64,000 bases of DNA from Phallusia mammillata (lineage: Eukaryota > Chordata > Ascidiacea > Phlebobranchia > Ascidiidae). The translations under genes and the position numbers were made by a program. Below are positions 23,177 to 36,344 of this stretch, in pieces. The notes beneath the pieces were generated by a model, which was not told where the DNA came from, made no database searches, and saw only the letters and a program-made list of their open reading frames with translations. Where the stretch lies: positions 181,099 through 245,098 of the forward strand of contig QLIY01000032.1 of the NCBI GenBank assembly GCA_003260075.1. The letters are read 5' to 3'. Each line of letters opens with the position of its first letter. Within the stretch, counting starts at the first letter, position 1.

Positions 23177-25147
23177 CTAGAACTGGATCATTTGTCCCTA
23201 AAAGCAAAAAAATATTGATGAAGCAATTGTAAATAAAGATAATTTAAATGGGTCTATTTAAAAAATATATTACCTTTCTCTTTTTGTCTCCACCCAACTC
23301 AAAGTGCTTGCAACGCTTGATGGGAAGTTGCTTTCTTGATTTGCAAACAGTGCATTCCATCCTCAATACAATCTTCTTGGTGGTTTTGGCCTAAAACAAA
23401 TATATTTGAAATTAAACATTTCTTGGGCTTTGATAATAATGTATTATAATGGAAAAGTGGTGTAACATTTCTTTTTATGTGATACAAATTATCTTGTTTG
23501 GGTTGTGTGCGGGTGATTTTGGGATATCAGCGGACTGAGCAAGTAGTAATCAGAAACATGTATAATGCATCTGCATTACTCCCTAAATAAGAGTTTGTTT
23601 TGATGCAAAAATCACCACATGATTGTCTTGAATAATGTATATTGCTTTTGGCGAAACAAAAACTTCGGTCAAATTGTATGACATATTTTACAAGATGCTA
23701 TTAATTTGTTATTTATATCACATCTGTTTGGCCAAAACTATTGTAAAGTTTTGGGACAAACTGTGATACATCTACATTGTAACATTTGTTTCCATAGCAT
23801 GACATATCATAATACAAGCTACATTACATATATACAATATGATCATACTTAATTGTACAAACAAATACCAATTTGGTAAATTGCATTGATCATTGGAAAG
23901 TTTTTTTTTTACGCAATAAACCAGCTTATGAAATAAACATACAGTATTTAAACACATGGCCACAGATACCTTATGCAATTTGAACATAAACATTATTTTA
24001 TGTAAGTATTAGCTTAGATGCTTTTTTCCAAGCAGTTTAAAACATTTTTATTTTGGGTGCACCTATAATATACAGGATTGCTTGGTGCATTATTATCATC
24101 ACTTTGCGCACTGTTATATCGCTTGGTGCACCATAATGCCACTTCATGCATCACTAGGTAAAGTGCACCTAGCACTATCCAGGTGCACTAAGGTGTACTA
24201 AGTGATATAAAGTGCATGTAGTGATATTTAAGTGCACCTAGCGATATTAAAGTGCATCAAGCGATCCTGTACATTTTAGATACACCATTTTATTTTCACA
24301 TGATTCTAGTAGATGTATTAGGTCAGACAAGGGGCTCAAATCTTATTCAAGTGCATTTGAATACATGTTTTGTCACTACCTTGCTGTATTCGTATGATTT
24401 TTGCTTGTTTTTATAGTGTATAAATACAATTTGAATTGTTGTAAGTCTTTGCCTACCTAAAATTTTTGCGAATACAATTTGAATTGTTGCCGGACAAAAC
24501 AATTCGTAAAATTGAATACATGACTAAATTTTTGCAATTCGAACCTGATTCAACCCCATCTCTGTTTCGGTACATAAAAAGAATAAGGTAAATATTTTAG
24601 TTTTCCTTTAACCCCCCCCCCCTTTGAATTGTTGCCGGACAAAACAATTCGTAAAATTGAATACATGACTTAATTTTTGCAATTCGAACCTGATTCAACC
24701 CCATCTCTGTTTTGGTATATAAAAAGAATAAGGTAAATATTATAGTTTTCCTTTAAATATATATCCAATTGTGAAAATGCAATAATTTTTACCTTTTTGT
24801 GGAAAACAGGTTTGGTTTGACCTCCATATCCAGACTGTTTTCGGTCATAACGCCGCTTTCCCTGGGCATACAGAGAGGCCTTGCCAGTCTTGTACTGAGT
24901 AACTTTGTGCAAAGTGTGGCGTTTGCAGTCCTTGTGTCCGCAATAGGTGCGGCGGGTCTTTGGGACGTTAACCTGTATCAAATACAAACCTTGTAAGTAT
25001 TTCCATTGAAAAGCTTCTAGCTCTATTCACTTATGGTGAAATATATTGCTTGACTAAAAAAACTTCTTAATTGGTAAAAACTTTTTCCAATACTAGCCTA
25101 AAACCTTGGATTTAAGCAGATAAATTTTAGGAAAATATTCCTACCAT
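23177..25147 (-). CDS. RPL36A: 60S ribosomal protein eL42 (L36A/L44)
   Basis: Large-subunit ribosomal protein near the E site. Minus-strand exons: 25145-25147 (the ATG alone), 24793-24972, 23274-23390, 23177-23197, giving 106 residues, the family length. The sequence runs [20 protein letters not shown], then [20 protein letters not shown], then [20 protein letters not shown] and ends GQMIQF. Two CxxC-type pairs form the zinc site. An intron directly after ATG is common in ribosomal protein genes. The gene is divergent from ATP5PB, about 720 bp apart. Its intron carries a C-tract re-copy at 24470-24760 and an inverted-repeat element at 24073-24269. Confidence 0.97.
24073..24269. mobile_element. 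Inverted-repeat MITE with internal GTGCACC units, TA target
   Basis: The ends CAGGATTGCTTGGTGCA and TGCATCAAGCGATCCTG are inverted and each is flanked by TA. Both arms contain short repeats around GTGCACCTAGCGATATTAAA, so the whole 197 bp can fold back on itself. TA flanks suggest a Tc1/mariner-type MITE, though the target site is too short to be sure. Confidence 0.6.
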
Positions 25148-25864
25148 CTCGCCTGATATTCCAATCCGAAAAGAACAAAAGTCCCCAACACGAGATTAAG
25201 GACGTCTCATATCATAGATATCATGTAACAGAACATTTTATCCGAAAGCAAACAATTCTTTTACAGCGTACAATTTATTACCTACAAACAATATTTCAAA
25301 TTATTTTATTGTGTTTCAAACTATAACTTTAGCTATATTACGGACGGCGATAAACTACAATTTATAAAATCCATGGTGACAAAACGAAAATAAATTATTT
25401 CTTACACTTTTAATTCATGCGTAATTTGCGTATTTTATCACGCAAAAAAATATTTATTTTCTCAACTTGTTTGGTTTCTATTCTCTTTTGAAAACAAATT
25501 GACTTTGGGATACAAAATTGTTTCGTTGACCGACGTGTGGCTGTTTGTGACAATTTTTAGTTGACAAATCGTTCTGTGGATTTTGCTCGCCGGAGATTTG
25601 ACCTTCTGAACTTCGAGCGTTGGTAAGAGATATTTCGTTTTTTAAAACTGTCTTCATTGTTTTGGTTAGTATATAAAGTTGTTGAAAGTATATTTTGTCG
25701 AATTATCCACAACGATTTTGGTCTGCAACTTAATACGCTACGTCTGCGATTCCTAAATTTGATTTGTAATTTTGCACGTATCGCAAATTTGTAATGTATT
25801 TGGGTCCGATTCTGAAACCACAATTTGTTTGTTATTTCAGGTTTCATTCATTTGTTTTGCCAAA

Positions 25865-28800
25865 ATGTTTTCCAGACTCTTGGCGAACTCTGGTAAGTTG
25901 AATAACACATCATAACATCAACATGTGCATGTTGTACTAAACTTTGTTAGATGTATGGTGGGATTCAGTCTGTTGTATAGAACCGTTTCACGAATTTTAT
26001 GAGATCAGCAAACCGGTTAGCATTACTGGTTACTGTCAATGGACTTTTTGTAACAAAACCGACTGGTTAGCATTACTGGTTACTGTCAATGGATTTTTGT
26101 AACAGAATCGGCTGATACTGTCAATGGACTTTTTGTAACAGAACCGGCAGAAAAATATGACTTGTGTGATAGATCTGACTGACAAAGAATTTTAATCCCA
26201 CCACTGGTTAAATGCTATCTGTTTATTTTTGACTTTTTTGTTTTCTGCAGGTCGCAGGCTTATTTCTAAGAATTCACCACTTTGTTTGAGGGTCATAAAT
26301 GCACAGCGATATTCCAATGCAGCAGTTGTAACTCAAGCAACAAACAAAGTTGCTGTCGCCAATGCATACCCGGTCAGTATAAAAACAAACTGTTTCATAT
26401 CATATACTACAAAAAAATAAATGCATTATCAAAGCCACAAATCCGAATGCTAACCTGCCAAAAATAAACTGCATTTTATAGGCACAACTTAAAGACTGGG
26501 AAAACTTTAAAATGCCTGGTGCCCCCTATGATGGAATGGGGCCACTTCCTCCTTTAGAAGAGTTTGACCCCAAAATGGCTCGTCATTATGTTATTCCAGA
26601 AGATTGGTTTCAATTTCTTTACCCAAGGACGGGAACAACGGGTAAATATGTTGTTGCTGTATGGTACTATCTGTTAAATGTGCTGTTTAAAGTAAAGAAA
26701 ACTTTCAGTTAGTTAAAAGCAGTGTCCCCAACTTACAAAAGACCTTAACACACTTGTACTTTAAATCATACCAAGCATTAGGTAAAAAGTGATATCTTGA
26801 AGTTCAAAGATTTTAACAGTAATACAAGATGGCAATTTGTGGAATCTTTGCCAACACTATTTCAAAACTTTTAAGTTCAAGCATTAGCATTTACCAAAAC
26901 TTTTTTGCAGGCTTGTACACATTTTTTGCCACTGTCGGCACTATGCTTGTTTCCAAGGAGTTTTACATCATTACCCCGGACAGTTGGTACACTCTTACAT
27001 TAATAGCTGTTTGTGTTACGATTGCTAAACTTGCTGGGCCATCAATAAGAAATTTTTTTGAAGAAGCTCGTACAGTAAGTTTGTTATTAAATCATTTATT
27101 TCCACAAACAAGTAGTGTATGTTGCTGTAATGTGGCATAATCAGTAATACTGATCGTTACTGGTTTTGTTGTTTTGAAGTATTTCAAAGTAAGTTTTGAC
27201 CAAAAAATCCAGAAAAACTTCTGTTTGTTCAAAACCGATGCACCTGTCCTGTGAGGTTAATCAATTTGTGACCTAAATATCAGTGGTTTGTATTTGGGAC
27301 TCTCAGCTCTTTTTGTATTTATCTTTATGCGCCGTCCCCCCCCCCTACATTAATAGCTGTTTGTGTTACGATTGCTAAACTTGCTGGGCCATCGATAAGA
27401 AATTTTTTTGAAGAAGCTCGTACAGTAAGTTTGTTTTATTAAATCCTTTATTTCCACAAACAAGTAGTGTATGTTGCTGTAATGTGGTATAATCAGTAAT
27501 ACTGATTGTTACTGGTTTTGCTGTTTTAAAGTATTTCAAAGTAAGTTTTGACCAAAAAATCAAAAAAAACTTATGTTTGTTCAAAACTGATTTACCTGTC
27601 CAGTGAGGTTAATCAATTTGTGACCTAAATACCAGTGGTTTGTATTTGGGACTCTTAGCTCTTTTTGTATTTATCTTTATGTGCTGAATCATTTACTTAT
27701 TTCCAACATGCCATTTATGTTAATCATTGCAACTATCATCAAAACATGCATTTTTAGATTTTTTCCTCGTCAGTAAATACAAACTCAATTTTCACTAAAA
27801 TTATTTTTGTTATGAAGGATTTGTTTAAAGCTCTGGAGAATGTCAAAGCAGAAGACGTTGCCGGCCTTCAGGAGCTTGTGGATAACATAAAACTTGAACA
27901 GTGGAGAGCAGGGGCACAAAAGCTGATCAATGACGCCAAACAAGTGCGGGTTATATAAAAGTTTTTATTCAACCCCTCAAATAAACTAAAATTTGCTATT
28001 CATTACAGCATTTAGTGGGGTGGTACTAAATACCGCATTTGACCGAATGGTATTCCACTTAGAATACTGCATGCGTGTGTGAAATCCCCCCCCCCCAGAA
28101 GACGTGGCAGGCCTTCAGGAGCTTGTGGATAATATTAAACTTGAACAGTGGAGAGCAGGGGCACAAAAGCTGATCAATGATGCCAAACAAGTATGGCTTA
28201 TTCAAAAAGTTTATTTTTCAACTCCCTCAAATACTCATGAAAAATAAACTAAAATTTGCTATTCATTACAACATTTAGTGGGGTGGTACTAAATACCGCA
28301 TGTGACCGAATGGTATTCCGCTTAGAATACTGCATGCGTGTGTGAAATATGAGAATAAGCCCCAACAATGGTAAATTCGACCAGATTCTAGTATTATTTA
28401 AATTACAAATCCTCGCCCAACCCGAATAGCTCTAACCGTTAGTGCTTTCAAAAGTCTGGAAAAATTATAATTGTCGTAAAAGCCCCCCCCCCTATTATTT
28501 AAATTACAAATCCTCGCCCAACCCGAATAGCTCTAACCGTCAACACTTTCAAAAGTCTGGAAAAATTATAATTGTCGTAAAATCCCCCCCCCCAAGGTTC
28601 AGTTGAAAACTGCCATAAGAAAGGGGATTTTAGGTTCGGCCGAAATTATTCGGCCTCATGGCCCGAACCTTTTTAGGCGGGTCCGGTGCATCACTATTTA
28701 GTACCACTGCATTTGGTGTATGTTGTATTGTCAAGTGTTTAAGGAACTGTTTTTGTATGGTTTACATTTGTTTGAAGCACAATAACTATGTACTTAGAAA

Positions 28801-30763
28801 ACTTAAATTCATGAGGGTTATTATAGCACCCCCCCCCCCATATTTAAGTTCTTTACAACTTCCTTTCCTGTGATAACATGTGGTATACCATGCAGTGCCA
28901 TGCGGTATTTAGTACCACTGCATTTGGTGTATGTTATATTGTCAAGTGTTTAAGGAACTGTTTTTTGTATGGTTTACATTTGTTTGAAGCACAATAACTA
29001 TGTACTTGTAAAATTTTAATTCATTAAGGTTATTATAGCCAAATTTAACAAAAAAGGAAAAATTAAACTGAATATTTGATATCATCTGACTAACTTCACA
29101 TCCTCAACCAAACATTTATCTTATACCTTTTTTCCCCCCCCCCCAAAAAAGGAAAAATTAAACTGAATATTTGATATCATCTGACTAACTTTACATCCTC
29201 ATCCAAACATTTATCTTATACCTTTTCAATGTAAATGGGTTGTTAGGTAAATGGCCTATTTTGGACAAAACTTACTGAATGTATTTAACTATTTATGTGT
29301 TCATTTTAAAGCCTTATTTTTTAGATCTTTTTATTTTTTATGTGCTTTTAAGAATAACAGTAATATTTCTAAACCCCCCCCCCGTATTCAACTATTTATG
29401 TGTTCATTTTAAAGCCTTATTTTTTAGATATTTTTATTTTTTATCTGCTTTTAAGAATGACAGTAATATTTCTAAAATAGTAATATAGTTAAATGCAGGG
29501 ATGCTCTTACTTTTGTTGAAATGCAAGCTACTTAGCTGATTTATTCGCAAACATACTGAGGATGCTTTGTGTGTTTAATATGTGTTGAAGTATTTTACAT
29601 ACATGTGTTTTAAACTGAAAATTGTCAACATTGGTCCTATGTATCAAGTCAAAAGACAGGACATCTAATTTTTTAATATTATGCAATCCATCCATAATCT
29701 ATTTGCAATTGACAGGATTTACGTGTTCAAAAACCTTGGGGTTTCTTGCATTTTTGCAAAACGGTCCGATAATGATTTTTGTATTTAGGTCAACTTGGCA
29801 ATGATGCTGGAGACAGAATATCTCAATCGGCAGGCAACTGTTGTAGAAACCATCAAGAGGCAGCTCGACTATCAGGTAAACAGACAATAACCAATCCTGG
29901 TAATTCTAAAACCAAGTGTACAAATCGTACTAGGCCACTGCAGTCATTGTGCCAACTGCAGGGCCATAAGGGTCTAACAGCCCGTGAACACCAAAGTTGA
30001 AATAGGCACTATGTATAGTGTTTTGGTGGTTGCCTTGGAGCTGAAAAATACTACTGATGCCAGGTGTAGCAGTTTGGTTTTCTATTTCTGATATGAATGT
30101 GTGCCCATCTAGATATTACATTATCTTTTCCCAGGCACTGCCAACAAATGCAAACAATTTTTAACAGAAAATATTTTCGTCAAAGTATTTGGCAGAAGGC
30201 AGTATTTATCCCTGTAACGAATACAAAACCAAGGTTTATTATAAATTTTCATGTGACTGAGTTTTCTGCTGCATTTTCAGGTTGCAGTGCAGAAAGTTGA
30301 CACGGAACTTGCACATGGACACATGGTGAATTGGATTGAGAAAAAAGTCATGAAAACTATAACACCTGAATCGGTGAGTCTGCCTCGCAACTTTTATATT
30401 GATTTTCTGTTATATCCCTTTCCACTAAAATACATAGGTTTCTGGGTTGTTGAATCTCAATATTATTTTTAGGGTCTTTCCCAGTTGGTTAAATTTAAAA
30501 TTATAATTGTGTCTTGAACTACTGTTTTTGCCTATTTTAGTTTGGCAAAATATGTTGACCACAAACTCTTGACTAGCTTTTCAAATAAACATATAAATTA
30601 TATTGTTGTGATGTAATCATATCATTCTTGCTCCCCAATGAGGTAGTTGTAAATACAAAGTATATATCGGTGTCACTAAAAATATAAATTGTTTTTATAT
30701 TTGCAGCAAAAGGCAACATTAGCATCTTGCATCGCCCAACTTAACACGATGGCAAGCAAGTAA
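25865..30763 (+). CDS. ATP5PB: Mitochondrial ATP synthase subunit b
   Basis: Peripheral-stalk subunit b of mitochondrial F1Fo ATP synthase. Exons: 25865-25892, 26251-26372, 26482-26641, 26911-27074, 27818-27943, 29789-29875, 30281-30373, 30707-30763, all in phase, 278 residues. The first 40 or so residues are Arg/Ser/Ala-rich, like a mitochondrial presequence. ARHYVIPEDWFQFLYPRTGT matches the family's PEEFFQFLYPKTG block. One or two hydrophobic segments follow (residues about 105-150), then a long helical stalk (LDYQVAVQKVDTE, MVNWIEKKVMKTI). An acceptor ends about 25 bp before the ATG, so a 5' UTR intron or trans-splice site is likely. The poly(A) signal AATAAA is at 30895-30900. Several introns are lengthened by C-tract re-copies. 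Confidence 0.95.
25954..26206. mobile_element. hAT-like MITE, GAACCGG family
   Basis: It begins TATGGTGGGATTCAG and ends TTTAATCCCACCACTG. Flanking octamers GTTAGATG and GTTAAATG match at 7 of 8. Internal short duplications of CATTACTGGTTACTGTCAAT are visible. It lies in the first ATP5PB intron. Confidence 0.7.
27346..27425 (+). other. Re-copied fragment of ATP5PB exon 4
   Basis: The 3' part of the exon (CATTAATAGCTGTTTGTGTT onward) recurs with one substitution after a ten-C tract at 27336-27345, followed by about 300 bp of repeated intron. It is probably an unmerged assembly overlap. Confidence 0.8.
28097..28191 (+). other. Re-copied fragment of ATP5PB exon 5
   Basis: The exon from AGAAGACG onward recurs after a C tract at about 28086-28096. 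Differences from 27849-27943 are mostly third-codon positions, consistent with an allelic copy. Further C-tract re-copies follow at about 28484, 28584, 28835, 29134 and 29374. Confidence 0.8.
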
Positions 30764-30951
30764 AGCTCACCACAACAAAAAGTTTCAAATAAGTTCAATT
30801 GTAAATTTGGAGTCTTGAGGAATTTAGGCAACTACATTTATTTTCTTCATACCGGTTTGCGTTTCCAGATACTTTTGTGATTCCGTTATGTTCAAATAAA
30901 AAAATCTACCTTAAACGTTTCAGTCTGGTGACTTTTTGAGAAGGTAATAAC

Positions 30952-31274
30952 TAAGGATGGGCCAACTGCGAGTGTTCTGTTCGGTCGAACACCGAGCATC
31001 TCACATTTATGTGCTCGGCCCAGAATGCTCGGTGCTTTGTGACGTCACAAACATTTCTGATTCCACGCTAGTTTTTAGCTTTCCTTGGTCCCTTACGTCA
31101 CCAGTTTTTGTTCTTGGATACCCTTTCGAACACTAGTTTTGGACGTTAGCAGGGCATGAATATGCAAATTTCATGCTCGTGTCAGTTTGTGAAACTGCTC
31201 TCCGAGCATCAAAAACAGCAATGCTCTGTACCGAGTACTCGGGTTTTGGCTCGGCTCGGCTCGGCCCATCCCTG
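30952..31274. mobile_element. hAT-like MITE with GCTCGG words
   Basis: The ends TAAGGATGGGCC and GGCCCATCCCTG are inverted. Flanking octamers are GTAATAAC and GTAATAAT (7 of 8). The interior is rich in GCTCGG and CCGAGCA words and has no transposase. Confidence 0.75.
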
Positions 31275-31441
31275 GTAATAATAGAGTGGTGGTTAGCACT
31301 GCCAAGAGCTACATTCAGTAGTGTAAGCGTGTTGAAAGCGATGCCTTAACTTCTACTTTTTAAGTAAATAGTAGAACTCCGCTTACAAAGAACCAGAGGT
31401 CACGGGTTGGAATCCCGTCGACTGCTCATGGTCGGTTAGTG

Positions 31442-31641
31442 CAGTGGTTCCGATCCGTGGAGTAATTTACTTTCATATGGAAAACAATATACACCCCAGC
31501 TCTGGGAATATAACCTGTACAGTGGATAAAAAACTCAATCTTAAATGATCTTTCTATGGTTCAGCATCTACTTTGTCAGTTGGGGAGCAATGAAAATATT
31601 TGTCAAGTGAGAAATTTGTCGATTAAGGTTGGGGACCACTG
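31442..31641. mobile_element. hAT-like MITE (GGTTCCCAAC family)
   Basis: It begins CAGTGGTTCCGATCC and ends GGTTGGGGACCACTG, flanked by a perfect 8-bp duplication GGTTAGTG at 31434-31441 and 31642-31649. Confidence 0.85.
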
Positions 31642-31649
31642 GGTTAGTG

Positions 31650-33398
31650 CAACATTTTGTGTTTGCAGTTGGTAAAACATTGCCAGATGCCTTTGACCAG
31701 AAAGGTTTTTCAAAAAAGTTTGTGGTGAGTCTACGGTCTTCCCAGTAATTAGAATTGCACAAATGTGGCACTGCAAGCCGTGTTGTTAACAAACTTCAAG
31801 CCCGACAACTTATAACAATACACTACAAAGCCGTGTTGGTAATGACATTAAGTAATCTTACGATCACAGTAACTACAAATTAACCGAGTCAACATAATTT
31901 TGGGCAAATGGGGTTGACAAACCTGTACCAATTTCAGTGGCTGTTAAAAAAGAAAAAAAAAACTTACATAACGTCAAGACAGTCGTTAAAAGTTCAAACT
32001 AAGTAATAAAGCCCCCCCCCCGGTATAAAAGCTGGACAGTAAATAAAGGCAAAGCATAAGTGGTCTGCACACGCACGGTCCATGCTAACCTAGGCAAATG
32101 AACAGTGAAATTTAACCCCCCCCCCGTTGACCGCCTTGCAAACGGACACCGGTCATTGTGAACGTGGTGGCCATCACAGCAGATAAAATCTTCACTAAAC
32201 TGTGAAATTGCCAGTGATTTACAATTGCCCTTGAGGCACGTCTGTCAACTTATACACCTACAGCTTCTTGTATGTTCTTGCAGTGAGTTTTTCCGTATAA
32301 TAGTGATACTCACGATGATTGTCAAATCGACGCCGTGTGTCACCAGAAACGGGCTTTCGTAAATATAGATGGCTGCTATCACGACGGTGATTTCACCGTA
32401 GGGTAGGCGACATTACGACAGCAGGATTGTGGTATAAAAGCTGGACAGTAAATAAAGGCAAAGCATAAGTGGTCTGCATACGCACGGTCCATGCTAACCT
32501 AGACAAAGCCAGTGAAATTTTGTTTAAAACGTAATTGATTTGGATAAGAGTTTTTATCTTCTGACTGAATATAGCTGAACTGGTTTTTGAACAGTCATTA
32601 AACAAGGTTATTGTTTAAAGTATGTCAAAGATAACTTAATAAAAGCAACGGTTGAGCCCCCCCCCCAATTGATTTGGATAAGAGTTTTTATCTTCTGACT
32701 GAATATAGCTGAACGGTTTTTTACAGTCATTAAACAAGGTTATTGTTTACAGTATATCAAAGATAACTTAATAAAAGCAACGGTTAAATTTTATGTTTTC
32801 CGCCATTAGCCACTGAATGAGGTACATTCCGCCTTTGGGCCATGTTAGCTGCGCCCGTTTGCGAGTTGAGCAAGGTGTAAAACCGGTTGGTACGCATCGG
32901 TGCTTGTGAAATATCAGGGGAGATCGGGAATGAACAGACTAACTTGCTTTGCAAAACGTTGCCTGCTTCAAAATACACTAAAACTATAGCAAATAAAGTT
33001 GTTTGGTAAAATCGTAGTTTTCGGCTAAATATTGTTCACGGCAAAAATATACCATAGTGTTTGGAACGTTTGAAAGAGAAGAATGTAATTTAGAGAGCAT
33101 ATACACGTGAAGTATAGTGGATCAGAAAAGGAACATATTCTTTATGTTGGAATTGTGACTTTAAGTTTTGACACGAACGGTTTTGTTTTTATTAATACCA
33201 GACCCTGACCTTGCAACATAGGAACAGGAAGCTAACAAGTCACCATGAACAAACTGGCCCCCCCCCCATAGTGGATCAGAAAAGGAACATATTCTTTATG
33301 TTGGAATTGTGACTTCAAGTTTTGACACGAACGGTTTTGTTTTTATTAATACCAGACCCTGGCCTTGCAACATAGGAACAGAAAGCTAACAAGTCACT
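31650..33398. other. Upstream region of fibronectin-III gene A
   Basis: No coding exon is seen. Ten-C tracts at about 31992, 32117, 32657 and 33258 each precede a re-copy of nearby sequence; the one at 33258 interrupts a truncated duplicate of the gene A start. Confidence 0.5.
32433..32440 (+). promoter_or_regulatory. TATA-like box, candidate promoter of gene A
   Basis: TATAAAAG, with a second copy near 32024 inside a re-copied segment. The distance to the gene A ATG (about 960 bp, part of it duplicated) would require a 5' UTR intron. Weak support. Confidence 0.3.
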
Positions 33399-34587
33399 AT
33401 GAACAAACTAATTATCGTTTTCTGTCTGATCGCTGTCGGAAGTGCCGCGGAATTTCCGGAAGCGGCTGAAAACCTCCAGGTTGAAGTGAAGGGAGACAGT
33501 GTGGCGGTCACGTGGGATGCTGTGGGGGGCGCGACTGGATATTTGGTAAGTATATTGGATGATTGCTGTGCAAAACAAGACAAATATAAACATTTTCTGT
33601 TTCGTTGGCAAAACGCGTGTATCAGATCATTTGTCGTTCAAACAAACCAAAACAAATAGTTTCAGTTACGATCAAAAGCCATCAAACAGGGCTTAAACTG
33701 AAGATTGATGTTTACCTGTTTTACCCCAAATTAACTCTCATCACAACATTTAAATTAGCACAACACAACAGAGGCGAGAAAATGCAATTTGTTTTCATCG
33801 CACAAAATACATTGTTTTCGTGACCCATAAGGTGTTGGAAAGAAGCTGACAATCCAATTGTTTCCAAACTTATATTTGTCGCATATTAAAAACGTACAAA
33901 TTGCAAGTAAAAAATTGGATCCAAATGTTTCGCTAAACAAATCAGCAGATTGGGTTTTAGCATCCTTCCATCAAAGCATGCAGCGCAAAAAGTTACCATT
34001 TAACGCAAATGTTTGTTATAATCAGGTAAAACTGAGCACAGGACAGGAAACGAATGCGGGGATCCCAACCGCATCGTTTGGGGGACTTTCCCCGATGACA
34101 TCATACACAGTGGAGGTTGTGGCTGAGATGGGAAATGAAATAGGGGAGACTGCAGAGATTCAATTTACCACCAGTAAGTCAAGCTGCAACGAATGCGTGA
34201 AGATAGGCCATACATTAGGTTTGAAACAAATATATATTGACATCTACTGACTTATAAAGCAGACAAGCTGTTCTTGGTGGGATTCGAACCCACACTGAAA
34301 TACCGAAACCATTTGCAGTTTTGGGTTGTTTCGGTATTATTACAAATTAGTAAACAACGCCTGAGTGTATTACGCTCACAGTGCGCCTTATTGCTTGTCC
34401 GTTCATTTTTTGGTTAATTAATTTAACTCATTAAAGTTGGGGAGCTTCAATCCATCAAATTTCTCTCGATCCCCCCCCCCACGCTCACAGTGCGCCTTAT
34501 TGCTTGTCCGTTCATTTTTTGGTTAATTTCTCACCTCATTAAAGTTAGTGAGCTTCAATTTAGTTCAATCCATCAAATTTCTCTCGG

Positions 34588-34652
<65 letters not shown>

Positions 34653-35161
34653 ACTTCGATCAGTGTTCAGTGGACGGAAAACAACTTGACTGACAGTTAC
34701 GTGATAAGAGTCGTCAACGAAGACGGCGAAGAAATGGGTGAGATATTGATGTGTAACATATATTGTATAGATTTTCTTGATGTATGCTACAATTACTCCC
34801 CCCCCCCCTCGGGTAAACATGTGAATGAGGCCGGGTTAGAACCCTCAACCTTGCGAACGCACATCGGTTACGTTAATTAACCGCTTGTCGATATAGGCAA
34901 CTTCAAGTTATCAGTAAACGTAAATTTATTCGTTGATTGCTTGTTTTTGCAGGACTTGGTAAAGTGATGGGATTTATGGTGAGTGAAGCGACAGAGACTT
35001 CGATCAGTGTTCAGTGGACGGAAAACAACTTGACTGACAGTTATGTGATAAGAGTCGTCAACGAAGACGGCGAAGAAATGGGTAAGATATTGATGTGTAA
35101 CATACAGTGTTTTTTTAAAGGTGTTTTGGTGTACCGTTTACCGTTACCGTTTTTAAGGTGT

Positions 35162-35259
<98 letters not shown>

Positions 35260-36257
35260 ACTACTTAGCGGTCACCCAAACCAAACCTTAAAAAAACCCT
35301 GGTAACATATATTGTTTAGATTTTCTTGATGTATGCTACAATTACTCCTTGCCGTGTATATCGTAGATGTACCAAAGACGATAATTTTGAACGACGAAGC
35401 TCACTGCCTGAAGGCCAAACAACTTTTGTAAACCTTTAAATCAAAAATCCCGATTCAAAATACGTAGGCCTAGTTGCTGTTCAAATACTTGACCCTAGCA
35501 GTTAGAAAACGATGACTAATCTAAGCCACGAGAGTCATGAGGTCAAGGTGACCACATTTACCTCAAAATATTTTTCCAACACCTCGTGCACAATGATTTC
35601 ACACTCGAAAACATGAGGTAAAGGACATTATCATGACTGTACACCATGAATCACAGCAGAGTTGTCTCCCTAATCTATGTCGCACCCTTAGATAACGTCA
35701 CACAACGTTATGTCACCACGTGGCCTCAGGGCAAGAGATATATCGGGATTGAGCGATAAAATCGCCGCTATCGGGTGCTGATGTTAATAAACTTTCAACA
35801 TAAGAAGATGTCTGTTCTTGCCCAGAGGCAACTTGAAACATCAGGGGACACGTCATGCGGTTATGACGTAGAGATTGACAAGTAAACGTCACCAATAAAC
35901 AAATTTGATTGTAACGAATGTCCTATTGATTTGTGACGGTCAAATCAATAGTAAAAGGGAATACTTAGCGAGGCAAAAGGTGTAAGTTTGTGAAGTGCCA
36001 ATCATCTAATATGTGTCCGATGTTATCCGAATGGTAGATAAATCCTTAAAAAATCTCTTTAGGTCACACAATTTACGAGGTAATGCTGACATGGTCCTAA
36101 CCAGTGGCGGGATTCAAATTTTTTGTCAGCCGGTTCTATCACAAAACGTCCACTGACAGTAACCATTAATCAGTGCTGGATTAACCTGCCCCCCCCCCAC
36201 GTCACCAATAAACAAATTTGATTGTAACGAATGTCCTATTGATTTGAGATGGTAAAA

Positions 36258-36344
<87 letters not shown>

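Noticed and set aside
24050-24280. CRISPR-like or satellite array
   Set aside because: The repeats are arranged as two inverted arms with TA flanks in an animal intron, which fits a fold-back MITE.
27346-28191. Alternative duplicated ATP5PB exons
   Set aside because: Unlike the GlyR pair they lack a complete exon with its own acceptor, begin directly after ten C bases, and carry near-identical intron sequence, so they are re-copies.
34490-35305. Proline-rich or glycine-rich open frames over the C tracts
   Set aside because: They exist only because homopolymer C reads as Pro (or Gly on the other strand). The tracts behave as assembly filler.
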